Assembly: GCF_001269885.1 (NCBI RefSeq)
Contig: NZ_LHVH01000017.1
Span: 558,001-622,000, forward strand
Length of the DNA: 64,000 nt
Reading direction: 5' to 3'
Source of the DNA: Pseudomonas kilonensis
GTDB lineage: Bacteria; Pseudomonadota; Gammaproteobacteria; Pseudomonadales; Pseudomonadaceae
Every line of letters begins with the position of its first letter. Positions within the stretch are counted from its first letter, which is position 1. A program made the position numbers and the translations under genes. The notes below the pieces were generated by a model, which was not told the origin of the DNA, made no database searches, and was given only the letters and a program-made list of their open reading frames with translations. This document shows, piece by piece, positions 31,184 through 40,003 of this stretch.

Positions 31184-31330
31184 CACCGCTATCGCGAGCA
31201 GGCTCGCTCCCACAGGGGACTTGTGATCGACGCAGATCCAATGTGGGAGCGAGCTTGCTCGCGATAGCGGTGTGTCTGTCACATCAATGCTGACTGATCT
31301 GCCGCCATCGCGAGCAAGCTCGCTCCCACA
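31184..31330. repeat. REP triplet between hydrolase and dsbG
   Basis: Arms 31184-31214 and 31242-31272 form one inverted pair (CACCGCTATCGCGAGCAGGC...), and a third single copy GCCGCCATCGCGAGCAAGCT... lies at 31301-31330. Both neighbouring genes end here. Confidence 0.88.
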
Positions 31331-31351
31331 AGGGGTCTACAGCGAGGCCAG

Positions 31352-32119
31352 TCACTTCGGCCCGAGAATCTTCACCAGTTTGTCCGGTGACGGCGCGCCT
31401 TGCTGCTGTTGCAGGTCGCCTTTTTCATCCAGATAGAAAATCGCCGGGGTGGCGGACAGTTCCAGTTCGTCCATCAACTGCTGGTTGGCGTCCAGTTTTG
31501 CCTGGATGGCCGGCGGTATGGCCTTGAGCGGTTTGAGCGGGCTGCCCTTGCCGGCCTTTTCATGCTCGGCCAGGGTTTTTTCCGGGTCCTTGGCGGCCAG
31601 CAAGGCGGCGGATTTACCCGGGCTGTCTTCGCGGATGATGCCCACCATGATGTGGCGCAACTGCACCTTGCCGGCCTTGACCCAAGGCCGAGCCTGTTCC
31701 CAGAACATGTTGCAGTACGGGCAGTTCGGGTCGCTGAACAGGTACACCGTGCGCGGCGCGTCCTTGTTGCCGTCGGCGATCCAGTTGCTCGCTTCCATTT
31801 TCGCCCAGATGGCCTTGGCCATCGGCGCATAGACCAGTTTTTGCAGCGGCTCGGCGCTCAGGTCCTTGCCGTCGGCGTCGTACAGGTTGCCCAGCAGGAC
31901 GTGCTGCCCATCCGGGGTCAGGTACAGCGCCATGCCACGGTTCTGGTATTGCGCCGCGTAACCGCGCAAGCCGTCCGGCGCGTCGAAGGTACCGATGATT
32001 TTTGCGCCCTTGGCTTCGATCTTCTTGATCGCTGCAGGCAATTCTTCGGCCTGGAGCAGCGGGGCCTGCGACAGTGCGGCGGCGACGGCCAGGGTCAGCA
32101 GGTGGCGGAGGCGGGGCAT
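31352..32119 (-). CDS. dsbG: Periplasmic disulfide isomerase/chaperone DsbG
   Basis: A 255-residue protein with a signal peptide (LLTLAVAAALSQAPLLQAEE), an N-terminal dimerisation domain, and a thioredoxin-fold domain with the active site DPNCPYCNMFW (about residues 127-137). The cis-proline loop is SATPAIFYLD. DsbG protects or repairs cysteines of periplasmic proteins and is kept reduced by DsbD, encoded two genes upstream. Its start overlaps the end of the dsbE-like gene by 25 bases, so the three form one operon. Confidence 0.92.
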   Translation of the reverse strand: MPRLRHLLTLAVAAALSQAPLLQAEELPAAIKKIEAKGAKIIGTFDAPDGLRGYAAQYQNRGMALYLTPDGQHVLLGNLYDADGKDLSAEPLQKLVYAPMAKAIWAKMEASNWIADGNKDAPRTVYLFSDPNCPYCNMFWEQARPWVKAGKVQLRHIMVGIIREDSPGKSAALLAAKDPEKTLAEHEKAGKGSPLKPLKAIPPAIQAKLDANQQLMDELELSATPAIFYLDEKGDLQQQQGAPSPDKLVKILGPK

Positions 32120-32964
32120 GGCGTTTTCCTTGTGGCGGAATGGGGCGTCGTGGACGAGTCCGGCGTTTCGAAGTTTTCCAGGGCGCGAGCCAGGCTCGCT
32201 TCCGACAATTCCCCCAGGTGGCTGCCCAGCAGGCGACCGTCGGCGCTGTAGAACAGGGTAGTCGGTAGAGCCATGGAACCCACGGCCTGGCCGAGGCGAC
32301 CGCTGCCATCGAACAATACATTGGTCAGGCTCAGGCCTTGGGTGGCAAGGTAGGTGCTGACGCTTTGCATGCTTTCGGCCTGATTGACGAACAGGAAGGT
32401 CAGGTCCGGACGCTGTTGCTGGGCTTCTTCGAGCACCGGCATTTCACGCCGGCAGGGCGGGCACCAGGTGGCCCATAGATTGATCACCAGGGGGCCGCCC
32501 TGGTAATCGGTGAGTTTCACGGTCTCGCCGTCGGCGGTGCGCAGGGTGATGTCCGGCAGCCGGGTGCCTTGTTCATAAATTGTCAGCGACAGGGTCGCCA
32601 CCAGCCAGAACAGCAAGCCGCTGCCGACGCCGAAGCCCAACGGCCGGCGCAGGGGTGGACGGCGCCGTGCCCACAACAAGGCGCCAATCAGCAGCGCCAC
32701 GATGCCAGGCCAGGCCAGGAAGCCACCGTCGCGCAGGTCGACGATCTGCCACGGGTCGTCCCGGTAATGTTGCCAATAGGCGACGACGAAGCCGATCCGT
32801 GCGGCCAGCAGGCCCAGTAGAAACAGCACGAACAGCACCGACTCGGGGTTTTCGCCACCGCGCTTGGCCACCCGCCAGCCGACGAAGGTCGCCAGCGCCA
32901 GGGCGCTGATGAGCAACAGGTGGTTGAGGGCGATGGCAAAGGTGCCCAAGGTAAACGTCAGCAT
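32095..32964 (-). CDS. dsbE: Membrane-anchored TlpA/ResA-type thiol-disulfide oxidoreductase
   Basis: A 289-residue protein with several N-terminal membrane helices (about residues 5-135: LLLISALALATFVGW, VLFVLFLLGLLAARIGF, WPGIVALLIGALLWA, GLLFWLVATLSLTIY) and a periplasmic redoxin domain with the active site NLWATWCPPCRREMPVL (about 170-186). It belongs to the Pseudomonas dsbD-dsbE-dsbG set (PA2478-PA2476 in PAO1). The N-terminal region resembles the membrane part of prolipoprotein diacylglyceryl transferase-like proteins rather than a single anchor. It starts on the same base where dsbD ends. Confidence 0.85.
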   Translation of the reverse strand: MLTFTLGTFAIALNHLLLISALALATFVGWRVAKRGGENPESVLFVLFLLGLLAARIGFVVAYWQHYRDDPWQIVDLRDGGFLAWPGIVALLIGALLWARRRPPLRRPLGFGVGSGLLFWLVATLSLTIYEQGTRLPDITLRTADGETVKLTDYQGGPLVINLWATWCPPCRREMPVLEEAQQQRPDLTFLFVNQAESMQSVSTYLATQGLSLTNVLFDGSGRLGQAVGSMALPTTLFYSADGRLLGSHLGELSEASLARALENFETPDSSTTPHSATRKTPCPASATC

Positions 32965-34691
32965 CAGCGCGCGTCCCGGGTGAGGTTCCAGCGCTCCAGG
33001 AACGCCTTGGCGTCGACTTCCCCGGTGATCCGCTGGCTGCGGCGCTCTTCACCGTCGGCGCCGATCCACAGCAGGCTCGGCGGTCCCGGCACCTGGTACC
33101 GGCTCAGCAGTTCGCGGCTGGCGGGGCTGTCGGCGGTGACATCCAGGCGCAGCAGGCGCACGCCTTTCAGGGCGTCGAGCACTTCGCTGCGGCCGAAGAC
33201 CTGTTTTTCCATGATCTTGCAGGACACGCACCAGTCGGCGTAGTAGTCCAGCAGCACCCACTGGCCCTGGGCCTTGGCGGCGTCCAGTTCCCGTTGCAGG
33301 GCGGCGGGCTCGCTGACCGTGACGAACGCGTCATGGGCACTGACGGTCGCACTGCGCTCGCTGCCGGCGTAGACCTTCAGGGGCTGGAAGAAATCCTCGC
33401 CGCCGCCCGCCGCGCCAATCACCAGCAGGCTGCCCCACAGGCCGAACAGCAACGAGGCACTGCCGCAGACATAGGCGATGCGGCCGAACCCTTCGGTCTG
33501 GCGCCAGGCGCTGTAAGCGGCGATCAACAACAGCACGCCCCACAGCCCGACCCACAACGAACCGTCGATGATCGGGCGAATCATCAGCAGCGCGGTGCCC
33601 AGGAACAGGAAGCCGAATACGCCCTTGAGCAGGTTCATCCAGGCGCCGGGCTTGGGCAGGAAGCGGTTGCCCACGGTCACCAACAGCAACAGTGGCAAGC
33701 CCATGCCGATGCCCATGGTGAACAGGATCAGCCCGCCGTGCAGGGCATTGCCGCTCTGGGCGATGTACAGCAGCGCGCCGGCCAGCGGCGCGGTCATGCA
33801 CGGGCCCACCAACAGGCCGGACAGCGCCCCGAGAATGCCGGCACCCACCAGGCTGCCACCGCGCTGCTGGCGCCCGGCGTTTTCCAGGCGGTCACGCAGG
33901 GCGGCCGGCAATTGCAATTCGAAGAAGCCGAACATGGGCAGCGCCAGCAACACGAATACGGCCGCGAAGCTGCCCAGCAGCCACGGCTGTTGCAGCAGCG
34001 CCTGGAGGTTGGCCCCCAGTAGCGCGGCGAGCACGCCCATGGCGGCGTATACCAGGGCCATGCTGATCACGTAGCTGCCAGCCAAGGCCAGGCCGCGTCT
34101 CGGTCCGGCGCCGCTGCCCACCACCAGCCCGGCCAGGATCGGCAGCATCGGCAGCGAACAGGGAGTGAACGCCAGCAGCAGGCCCAGGCCGAAAAACACC
34201 AGCAGGCTCCAGCCCAAGGCCCGTTGTTGCAGGCCGCTGGCCAGGGCCTGGTCCGGCGCCTCGCCGCTGGCCGCCACCGGTGCGCTGCCACCCAGGTCGA
34301 CCACTTGGGTCTGGGGTGGATAGCACAGGCCCGCGTCGGCGCAGCCCTGGAAGCCGACCTTGATCTTGCCCGTGGCACCGGCGGGTATCTTCAGTTCCAA
34401 CGCTTGGCGATAGACTTGCTGGTCGCCGAAAAACTCGTCGCTGTGGGCCTCGCCCTCCGGCAATTTCGGTTTCTGCGCCTCGGCCAGGCCATCGAACTTG
34501 AGCCGCTGCTGATACAGGTAGTACCCATCGGCGATCTGCCAGAACAGCTGGGTTTCACCGGAGTCCAGGCGTTCGGAGGTAAACACGAACGCCTTTTCCA
34601 CCGGCAGGAAATCGGGTTTGGTTTCGAAGGGATTGGCGGCCTGGGCCAGGCCCGAGATCAGGAACAGCCACAGCAAAAACAATCGACGCAT
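32964..34691 (-). CDS. dsbD: Thiol:disulfide interchange protein DsbD
   Basis: A 575-residue inner-membrane electron carrier that moves reducing power from cytoplasmic thioredoxin to periplasmic DsbG and partners. Signal peptide FLLWLFLISGLAQA; N-terminal alpha domain with the cysteine pair in GCADAGLCYPPQTQVV; eight membrane segments with conserved Cys in FTPCSLPMLPILAG and GPCMTAPLAGALLYIAQSG; C-terminal thioredoxin domain with DYYADWCVSCKIMEKQVF. The start is the ATG at 34691 with AAGG eight bases before it; longer open sequence upstream overlaps the divergent promoter region. First gene of the dsbDEG operon, divergent from dsbRS. Confidence 0.93.
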   Translation of the reverse strand: MRRLFLLWLFLISGLAQAANPFETKPDFLPVEKAFVFTSERLDSGETQLFWQIADGYYLYQQRLKFDGLAEAQKPKLPEGEAHSDEFFGDQQVYRQALELKIPAGATGKIKVGFQGCADAGLCYPPQTQVVDLGGSAPVAASGEAPDQALASGLQQRALGWSLLVFFGLGLLLAFTPCSLPMLPILAGLVVGSGAGPRRGLALAGSYVISMALVYAAMGVLAALLGANLQALLQQPWLLGSFAAVFVLLALPMFGFFELQLPAALRDRLENAGRQQRGGSLVGAGILGALSGLLVGPCMTAPLAGALLYIAQSGNALHGGLILFTMGIGMGLPLLLLVTVGNRFLPKPGAWMNLLKGVFGFLFLGTALLMIRPIIDGSLWVGLWGVLLLIAAYSAWRQTEGFGRIAYVCGSASLLFGLWGSLLVIGAAGGGEDFFQPLKVYAGSERSATVSAHDAFVTVSEPAALQRELDAAKAQGQWVLLDYYADWCVSCKIMEKQVFGRSEVLDALKGVRLLRLDVTADSPASRELLSRYQVPGPPSLLWIGADGEERRSQRITGEVDAKAFLERWNLTRDAR

Positions 34692-34738
34692 GGATAAAGC
34701 CTTAGAACGAAGCAAGTGGAAAACACAATGGCGGCTGG

Positions 34739-34758
34739 CGATTAACCGTCGATTAACC
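34739..34758. promoter_or_regulatory. Direct repeat CGATTAACC x2, candidate DsbR site
   Basis: CGATTAACC at 34739-34747 and again at 34750-34758, an 11-base period typical of OmpR-family regulator sites. It lies 48 bases upstream of the dsbD start in the dsbD-dsbR divergent region. A related inverted copy, GGCTTAATCGG, is near 34820. Assignment to DsbR is inference. Confidence 0.5.
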
Positions 34759-34866
34759 CGGCGACGACCGGCAGGCAGCAATGATCGCCCATGTTGGCCG
34801 TACTCGTCGCATAATGTCGGCTTAATCGGCCGGCGGCCTAATGTACCTTTTTCCACGGGGCTTACC

Positions 34867-35547
34867 ATGCGCGTACTGGTCTGCGAAGACGATGAGTTGA
34901 TTGCCAGCGGGATCGTTGCCGGCCTTACGGCGCAGGGCCTGACTGTCGAGCACGTCGCCACCGCATCGGCGGCGCGGGCGATGGTCGGCGTGGCGGAATT
35001 CGACGTCATGGTGCTGGACTTGGGATTGCCCGACGAGGACGGTCTCAAGCTGCTCAGGCAGTTGCGTCAGCAGGGGCTGGAGACGCCGGTGCTGATCCTC
35101 ACCGCCCGGGACTCGGTAACCGACCGGGTCGACGGCTTGCAGGCAGGCGCCGATGACTATCTGCTCAAACCCTTCGACCTGCGCGAACTCGCGGCGCGCC
35201 TGCACACGTTGCTGCGGCGCGTAGCGGGGCGCAGCGTCAACCTGATCGAGCACGGTCGCCTGACCTACGACCCCAGCAGTCGGGAAACCACCCTGGACGG
35301 CCAGCCGGTGGATCTGTCCCGGCGCGAGCAATCGCTGTTGCAGGCGCTGCTGCACAGTCGCGGTCGGGTGCTGTCCACCGAACAGCTCAAGGACAGCGTC
35401 TACGGCTTCAACGACGAATTGGAAAGCAACGCCCTCAACGTCCATATCCATCACCTGCGGCGCAAGTTGGGCAACGGGATTGTCGAGACTGTGCGCGGCC
35501 TGGGCTATCGCCTGGGGCCAGCCGAAGGTGGAGAGTCTTCCAAGTGA
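34867..35547 (+). CDS. dsbR: OmpR-family response regulator DsbR
   Basis: A 226-residue regulator. Receiver domain (1-115) with acidic residues in CEDDELI, phospho-acceptor Asp in VMVLDLGLPDEDG, and Lys in DDYLLKPFDLREL; winged-helix output domain (about 125-220) with LSRREQSLLQALLHSRGR and NVHIHHLRRKLGNGIVETVRGLGYRL. The position, divergent from dsbDEG, matches PA2479 of P. aeruginosa, where DsbRS responds to copper and activates the dsb genes. The sensor kinase start overlaps this stop by one base. Confidence 0.82.
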   Translation: MRVLVCEDDELIASGIVAGLTAQGLTVEHVATASAARAMVGVAEFDVMVLDLGLPDEDGLKLLRQLRQQGLETPVLILTARDSVTDRVDGLQAGADDYLLKPFDLRELAARLHTLLRRVAGRSVNLIEHGRLTYDPSSRETTLDGQPVDLSRREQSLLQALLHSRGRVLSTEQLKDSVYGFNDELESNALNVHIHHLRRKLGNGIVETVRGLGYRLGPAEGGESSK

Positions 35548-36875
35548 TGAGCCTGCGACTGCGCCTGAGCCTGACCCTCGGCGCGGCCTTTGCCCTGATC
35601 TGGGCCCTGGCCGCGGCGTGGATGCTCAGCGACCTGCGCAACCAGATGATGTTTTCCCTCGACCAGCGCCTGGTGGCCTCCGCGCGAATGGTCGCCGGGT
35701 TGCTGGAACAGATGCCACCGTTGCCCAGCAAGGGCGACGGCACGCATTTGAGCTCCGAGCCATTGAGCATTCCTGGCGGCATGGCCTGTCAGGTCAGCTC
35801 CTTGCGCGGCGAGATTCTGGCCCGCAGCCATGGCACTCCGGAACAAACCCTGGAAGCCGAGAAGATGGGTTTCCACGACCAGATGATCGACGGCGCGCCC
35901 TGGCGCAGCTTCACCCTGGCCCGGGGTGACTTGCGCATCACCACCGCCGACCGCCAGATCGAACGGGAAGCCCTGAACATGTCGATACTGCTGGCCGCCT
36001 CGGTGCCGGTGGGCGTGGCATTGCTCGGTTGTTTGTGCCTGTTGTGGCTCGGTATCGGCCAGGGCCTGGCACCGCTCAATCGCATGCGCGATGCGCTGAT
36101 GCGGCGCAATGCCGACTCCCTGGAGCCCTTGCAGATCCATCCACTGCCCAGTGAGTTGCGACCGTTGCTGGAGACCCAGAACCAGTTGTTCCAGCGCATC
36201 GGCAAGACCATCGAGCGCGAGCGACGGCTGACCGGCGACGCTGCCCACGAGCTGCGCAGCCCGCTGACCGCCATCAAGACGCACCTGCAAGTGGCGCGCA
36301 TGACCGAGGGTGTCGCCCGCGATCAATCCCTGGCCCGGGCCGAGGAGGGCGCCGACCGCATGCATCGTACGCTCGAACAGTTGCTGCTGCTGGCGCGGGT
36401 CGAAGGCAGCCTGTCGTTCGACGATGGCGTGCAATGCAACGCCGAACAGGTCGCCCGGCTGGCGATCCAGGATGCCGCCAGCAGTGATTCCCGGCGGATC
36501 AGGCTGCACGTATCCCCAGGGGTGTCCGATGCACCGGTGCAGATGCCGGCGGTGCTCTCCATCGCCGCCTTGCGCAACCTGCTGGATAACGCCCTGCGCC
36601 ATACCCCGGACGATACCGATGTGGAGCTGAGCCTGGAGATGATCGGCCAGCGCGTGCGCTTCCAGGTCCGCGACCACGGCCCCGGCATCGCTGCCGACGA
36701 CATCCAGCACCTGACCCAGCGCTTCTGGCGCAACGGCCAGAGCACCGGCTGCGGGTTAGGGCTGGCGATCGTCCAGGCCATCGTCCAGCGTTGCGGCTGT
36801 GGCCTGCATTTCGACACTCGTCCGGATGGCCTGCGGGTTGAATTGACGGTGCCGGTGCAGGTGTTACCGGCCTGA
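35547..36875 (+). CDS. dsbS: Sensor histidine kinase DsbS
   Basis: A 442-residue membrane kinase. First membrane helix SLTLGAAFALIWALAAAWML; periplasmic sensor domain about 30-140, with one cysteine in GGMACQVSS; second helix LLAASVPVGVALLGCLCLLWLG. A linker and the HisKA box DAAHELRSPLTAIKTHLQVA follow, then the ATPase domain with LRNLLDNALRHTPDDTD and RDHGPGIAADD. It starts ATG at 35547 (or GTG at 35544), overlapping the dsbR stop, so the two are translationally coupled. By analogy with P. aeruginosa it senses periplasmic copper; that is not visible in the sequence itself. Confidence 0.82.
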   Translation: MSLRLRLSLTLGAAFALIWALAAAWMLSDLRNQMMFSLDQRLVASARMVAGLLEQMPPLPSKGDGTHLSSEPLSIPGGMACQVSSLRGEILARSHGTPEQTLEAEKMGFHDQMIDGAPWRSFTLARGDLRITTADRQIEREALNMSILLAASVPVGVALLGCLCLLWLGIGQGLAPLNRMRDALMRRNADSLEPLQIHPLPSELRPLLETQNQLFQRIGKTIERERRLTGDAAHELRSPLTAIKTHLQVARMTEGVARDQSLARAEEGADRMHRTLEQLLLLARVEGSLSFDDGVQCNAEQVARLAIQDAASSDSRRIRLHVSPGVSDAPVQMPAVLSIAALRNLLDNALRHTPDDTDVELSLEMIGQRVRFQVRDHGPGIAADDIQHLTQRFWRNGQSTGCGLGLAIVQAIVQRCGCGLHFDTRPDGLRVELTVPVQVLPA

Positions 36876-36893
36876 TTGGCCTGTAGGAAGGCT

Positions 36894-36983
36894 CTGTGGG
36901 AGCAAAGCTTGCTCGCGATGGCATCACCTTGGCCGCTAGTCAGACCGAGGTGCCTGCATCGCGAGCAAGCTTTGCTCCCACAG
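36894..36983. repeat. REP doublet between dsbS and pvdH
   Basis: Arms 36894-36920 (CTGTGGGAGCAAAGCTTGCT...) and 36957-36983 are reverse complements with a 36-base spacer. Confidence 0.88.
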
Positions 36984-37035
36984 GTTTCAAGGACAAACCA
37001 CTGATCGCGCTGACGGAGAAAGTTCTGCCCGAGAG

Positions 37036-37059
37036 TAAATCCCTGCGTGGCTGATGCGT
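37036..37059 (+). promoter_or_regulatory. PvdS-dependent promoter of pvdH
   Basis: TAAAT at 37036-37040, followed by CCC, then CGT at 37057-37059 after exactly 16 bases: a full match to the iron-starvation box TAAAT-N16-CGT. It lies 97 bases upstream of the pvdH ATG. Confidence 0.82.
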
Positions 37060-37155
37060 TTCCACAACAGGAAACCTGCATGTGCGCTCCGACCGGAGAT
37101 GCATCTGCGCGGTGTGTCGTTGGGTCATTACTTCAGTGTATTGCGGGGTCGAGGG

Positions 37156-38568
37156 ATGTCAGTCGCCAACAGTCTTATCGAAGCACAGCCGGCCCGGGTC
37201 AGTCTTGCGCCGGCCGAGACGCTCTACCAGTTCAATGAGTCGCCGCTGCTGGCCCGCCAGAGTCGGCAGGAGTCCAATGCCCGCAGCTACCCACGGCGGA
37301 TTCCCCTGGCCCTCAAGCGTGCCAAGGGGCTGTATGTCGAGGATGTCGAGGGCCGCACCTTCATCGATTGTCTGGCCGGCGCTGGCACACTGGCGCTGGG
37401 GCATAACCACCCAGTGGTGATCGAAGCGATCCAGCAGGTGTTGGCCGATGAGCTGCCGTTGCATACCCTGGACCTGACCACGCCGGTCAAGGACCGTTTC
37501 GTCCAGGACCTGTTCGGCCTGTTGCCGGCAGAGCTGGCCGCCGAGGCGAAGATCCAGTTCTGCGGCCCCACCGGTACTGACGCCGTGGAAGCGGCCCTCA
37601 AGCTGGTGCGCACCGCCACCGGCCGCAGCACCGTGCTGTCGTTCCAGGGCGGTTATCACGGCATGAGCCAAGGGGCGTTGAGCCTGATGGGCAGCCTGGG
37701 GCCGAAGAAACCCTTGGGCGCCTTGCTCAGCAGCGGCGTGCAGTTCATGCCATACCCCTACGATTACCGCTGCCCGTTCGGGCTGGGCGGTGTGGCGGGC
37801 GTGAAGGCCAATCTGCATTACCTGGAAAACCTGCTGAATGACCCCGAGGCCGGCGTGCAATTGCCGGCAGCCGTCATCGTCGAAGTGGTGCAGGGCGAGG
37901 GTGGGGTCATTCCTGCCGACCTGGACTGGCTGCGCGGCTTGCGGCGGATCACCGAGCAGACGGGTGTGGCGTTGATCGTCGACGAAATCCAGAGCGGCTT
38001 CGGCCGGACCGGCAAGATGTTTGCGTTCGAGCACGCCGGGATCATCCCGGACGTGGTCGTGCTGTCCAAGGCCATCGGTGGCAGCCTGCCGCTGGCGGTG
38101 GTGGTTTATCGCGACTGGCTCGACACCTGGCTGCCGGGTGCTCACGCCGGGACCTTCCGTGGCAATCAGATGGCCATGGCCGCCGGTTCCGCAGTAATGC
38201 GCTATCTGCAGGAGCACGACTTGCCGACCCACGCCGCCGCCATGGGCGAACGCTTGAGCGAGCACTTGCGCATCCTGCAGCGAGACTTCCCACAACTGGG
38301 CGATATCCGCGGTCGCGGGTTGATGCTCGGCGTCGAACTGGTGGACCCGGCGGGTAAACCCGACGCCCTGGGCCATCCGCCGGTGCACGCATGGCTGGCG
38401 CCACGGCTGCAACGTGAATGCCTCAAGCGCGGGCTGATCCTTGAGCTGGGTGGCCGGCAGGGCGGCGTGGTGCGGTTCCTGCCGCCGCTGATTATCACAA
38501 GGGCGGAAATCGACCGGGTCGCCGAAATTTTCGGGCGAGCCCTGCAGGCGGCGGTTGTCGCGGCCTAA
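37156..38568 (+). CDS. pvdH: L-2,4-diaminobutyrate:2-oxoglutarate aminotransferase PvdH
   Basis: A 470-residue class III PLP aminotransferase, the same length as P. aeruginosa PvdH. It makes L-2,4-diaminobutyrate from aspartate semialdehyde and glutamate for the last PvdL module. Landmarks: FIDCLAGAGTLALGHNHP, CGPTGTDAVEAALKL, SFQGGYHGMSQGAL, VDEIQSGFGRTGKMFAFEHAG and the PLP Lys in VVLSKAIGGSLPLAVV. The ATG at 37156 is chosen because earlier in-frame codons lie in or before the PvdS promoter. It is followed after 84 bases by the mbtH-like gene. Confidence 0.92.
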   Translation: MSVANSLIEAQPARVSLAPAETLYQFNESPLLARQSRQESNARSYPRRIPLALKRAKGLYVEDVEGRTFIDCLAGAGTLALGHNHPVVIEAIQQVLADELPLHTLDLTTPVKDRFVQDLFGLLPAELAAEAKIQFCGPTGTDAVEAALKLVRTATGRSTVLSFQGGYHGMSQGALSLMGSLGPKKPLGALLSSGVQFMPYPYDYRCPFGLGGVAGVKANLHYLENLLNDPEAGVQLPAAVIVEVVQGEGGVIPADLDWLRGLRRITEQTGVALIVDEIQSGFGRTGKMFAFEHAGIIPDVVVLSKAIGGSLPLAVVVYRDWLDTWLPGAHAGTFRGNQMAMAAGSAVMRYLQEHDLPTHAAAMGERLSEHLRILQRDFPQLGDIRGRGLMLGVELVDPAGKPDALGHPPVHAWLAPRLQRECLKRGLILELGGRQGGVVRFLPPLIITRAEIDRVAEIFGRALQAAVVAA

Positions 38569-38652
38569 TTTTCACTCGGGCCCGTACGTTCCTTTCATAT
38601 CCTGGCTGCGCATGCGCCGCAGCGAACCTCGAGCAAAGATGGAGAGACACCC

Positions 38653-38880
38653 ATGACTTCAGTATTCGACCGCGAGGACATCGTCTTTCAGGTCGTGGTC
38701 AACCACGAAGAACAGTATTCGATCTGGCCGGACTACAAGGCCGTGCCCGAAGGCTGGCGTACCGTCGGCAAAAGCGGGTTCAAGAAGGAGTGCCTGGCCT
38801 ACATCGAAGAAGTCTGGACCGACATGCGCCCGCTGAGCCTGCGCAAGAAGATGGAAGAGCAGGCGGCAGTGCTTAACTAA
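38653..38880 (+). CDS. MbtH-like NRPS accessory protein
   Basis: A 75-residue MbtH-family protein, which binds adenylation domains and helps their folding or activity. It has the invariant pattern [19 protein letters not shown] (residues 18-36) with three conserved Trp and the [11 protein letters not shown] tail. The ATG at 38653 follows GGAGAGACACCC. It lies directly after pvdH on the same strand, as PA2412 follows pvdH in P. aeruginosa, so it probably shares the PvdS promoter. A REP doublet follows. Confidence 0.93.
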   Translation: MTSVFDREDIVFQVVVNHEEQYSIWPDYKAVPEGWRTVGKSGFKKECLAYIEEVWTDMRPLSLRKKMEEQAAVLN

Positions 38881-38900
38881 AGCCGATATGGGATGCTTTT

Positions 38901-38989
38901 TGTGGGAGCGGGCTTGCTCGCGAAGGCGGTCTGTCAGTTAGCCAGTTATTGCCTGACACGCCGCTTTCGCGAGCAAGCCCGCTCCCACA
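38901..38989. repeat. REP doublet after the mbtH-like gene
   Basis: Arms 38901-38930 (TGTGGGAGCGGGCTTGCTCG...) and 38961-38989 are reverse complements. It lies between convergent 3' ends. Confidence 0.88.
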
Positions 38990-39001
38990 TGTTGCGTGTG
39001 T

Positions 39002-39901
39002 TCAAGATTCACCCATCAAAAAATCAATCAACGCCCGTGCCGCCGCCGGCAGTTGTCGGTGCGGCGGGTAGATCACTGAAAACGGCCGGCTGCGTCCGCC
39101 GAAGTCTTCCAGCAAAGCCACCAGTTCCCCGCGCTCGATTCGCTCCCGGACAATGAATTCATAGGTCTGGCAGATCCCCATCCCGGCCTGGGCCAGGGAC
39201 ACGATGCCCAATACATCGTCGGACACCTGCACATTGCCCACCGGCAGCCATTCCCGATCTTGATGATTTTCGCGAAACAGCCAGGGGGCGATGCGTCCGC
39301 TGCTGGGCATCACGAAGGGCAGGCAGGCGTGTGCAGCCAGTTCATCGACGTGCCGGGGCATTCCGGCGCGTGCCAGGTAGTGCGGCGCGGCCACCAGGCA
39401 AAGGCGGGCGTCTTCGAGCTTGCGGCCGACCAGCCCGCTGTCCGGCAATGGCCCGAGGCGGATCGCCAGGTCATACCCCTCGGCCACCAGGTCGACATTG
39501 CGGTTGGTGATGCTCAGCTCGACCCGCACTTGCGGGCACGCCTGGGCGAAACGCGACAGCAGCGACGGCAGGCGGTAATGACCGTAGGTAGTCGGCACGC
39601 TCAGGCGTACGCGACCGGTCAGGACACCGTCCTGGCCCTGGATTCGCCGCTCGGCATCGTCAATCAGGGCAAAGGCCGAGCGCGACTGTTCCAGGTACAA
39701 CGTGCCGGCATCGGTCAGGTTCAGCCGCCGGGTCGTACGTCGCAACAATTGCACCCCAAGCCGGGCTTCGAGGCGGGAGATGGCGCGGCTCAGGACCGAA
39801 GGCGTGGTCCCCAGCGCCACGGCGCCGGCGCTGAGGGTGCCTTTTTCCACGACTGTGACGAAGGCTTCCACGTCCGCCAGATGATCGAAACGACGGGCCA
39901 T
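39002..39901 (-). CDS. LysR-family transcriptional regulator
   Basis: A 299-residue LysR regulator. N-terminal winged helix-turn-helix (residues 5-65): FDHLADVEAFVTVVEKGTLS and TTPSVLSRAISRLEARLGV. The rest is the two-lobe substrate-binding domain (VRLSVPTTYGHYRLPSLLSRF). The ATG at 39901 has GGAGG upstream. It is divergent from the DJ-1/PfpI gene with a 102-base shared upstream region, the usual arrangement for a LysR protein and its target. The inducer is unknown. Confidence 0.88.
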   Translation of the reverse strand: MARRFDHLADVEAFVTVVEKGTLSAGAVALGTTPSVLSRAISRLEARLGVQLLRRTTRRLNLTDAGTLYLEQSRSAFALIDDAERRIQGQDGVLTGRVRLSVPTTYGHYRLPSLLSRFAQACPQVRVELSITNRNVDLVAEGYDLAIRLGPLPDSGLVGRKLEDARLCLVAAPHYLARAGMPRHVDELAAHACLPFVMPSSGRIAPWLFRENHQDREWLPVGNVQVSDDVLGIVSLAQAGMGICQTYEFIVRERIERGELVALLEDFGGRSRPFSVIYPPHRQLPAAARALIDFLMGES

Positions 39902-40003
39902 TGTTGCCTCCAGAGGCCAGGTGATGTTCCGGGCAGCCAGTTTATCGCCGGTAAGCGCATCAATACAGTGAGCCATCTTTTATCGAAGCGTTCTGGAGTC
40001 ATC

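Noticed and set aside
34692..35048. N-terminal extension of DsbD by 119 codons
   Set aside because: It would precede the clear signal peptide at MRRLFLLWLFLISG and run through the dsbR gene start.
37054..37155. 34-codon extension of PvdH
   Set aside because: It begins within the PvdS promoter element and so would lie upstream of the transcription start.
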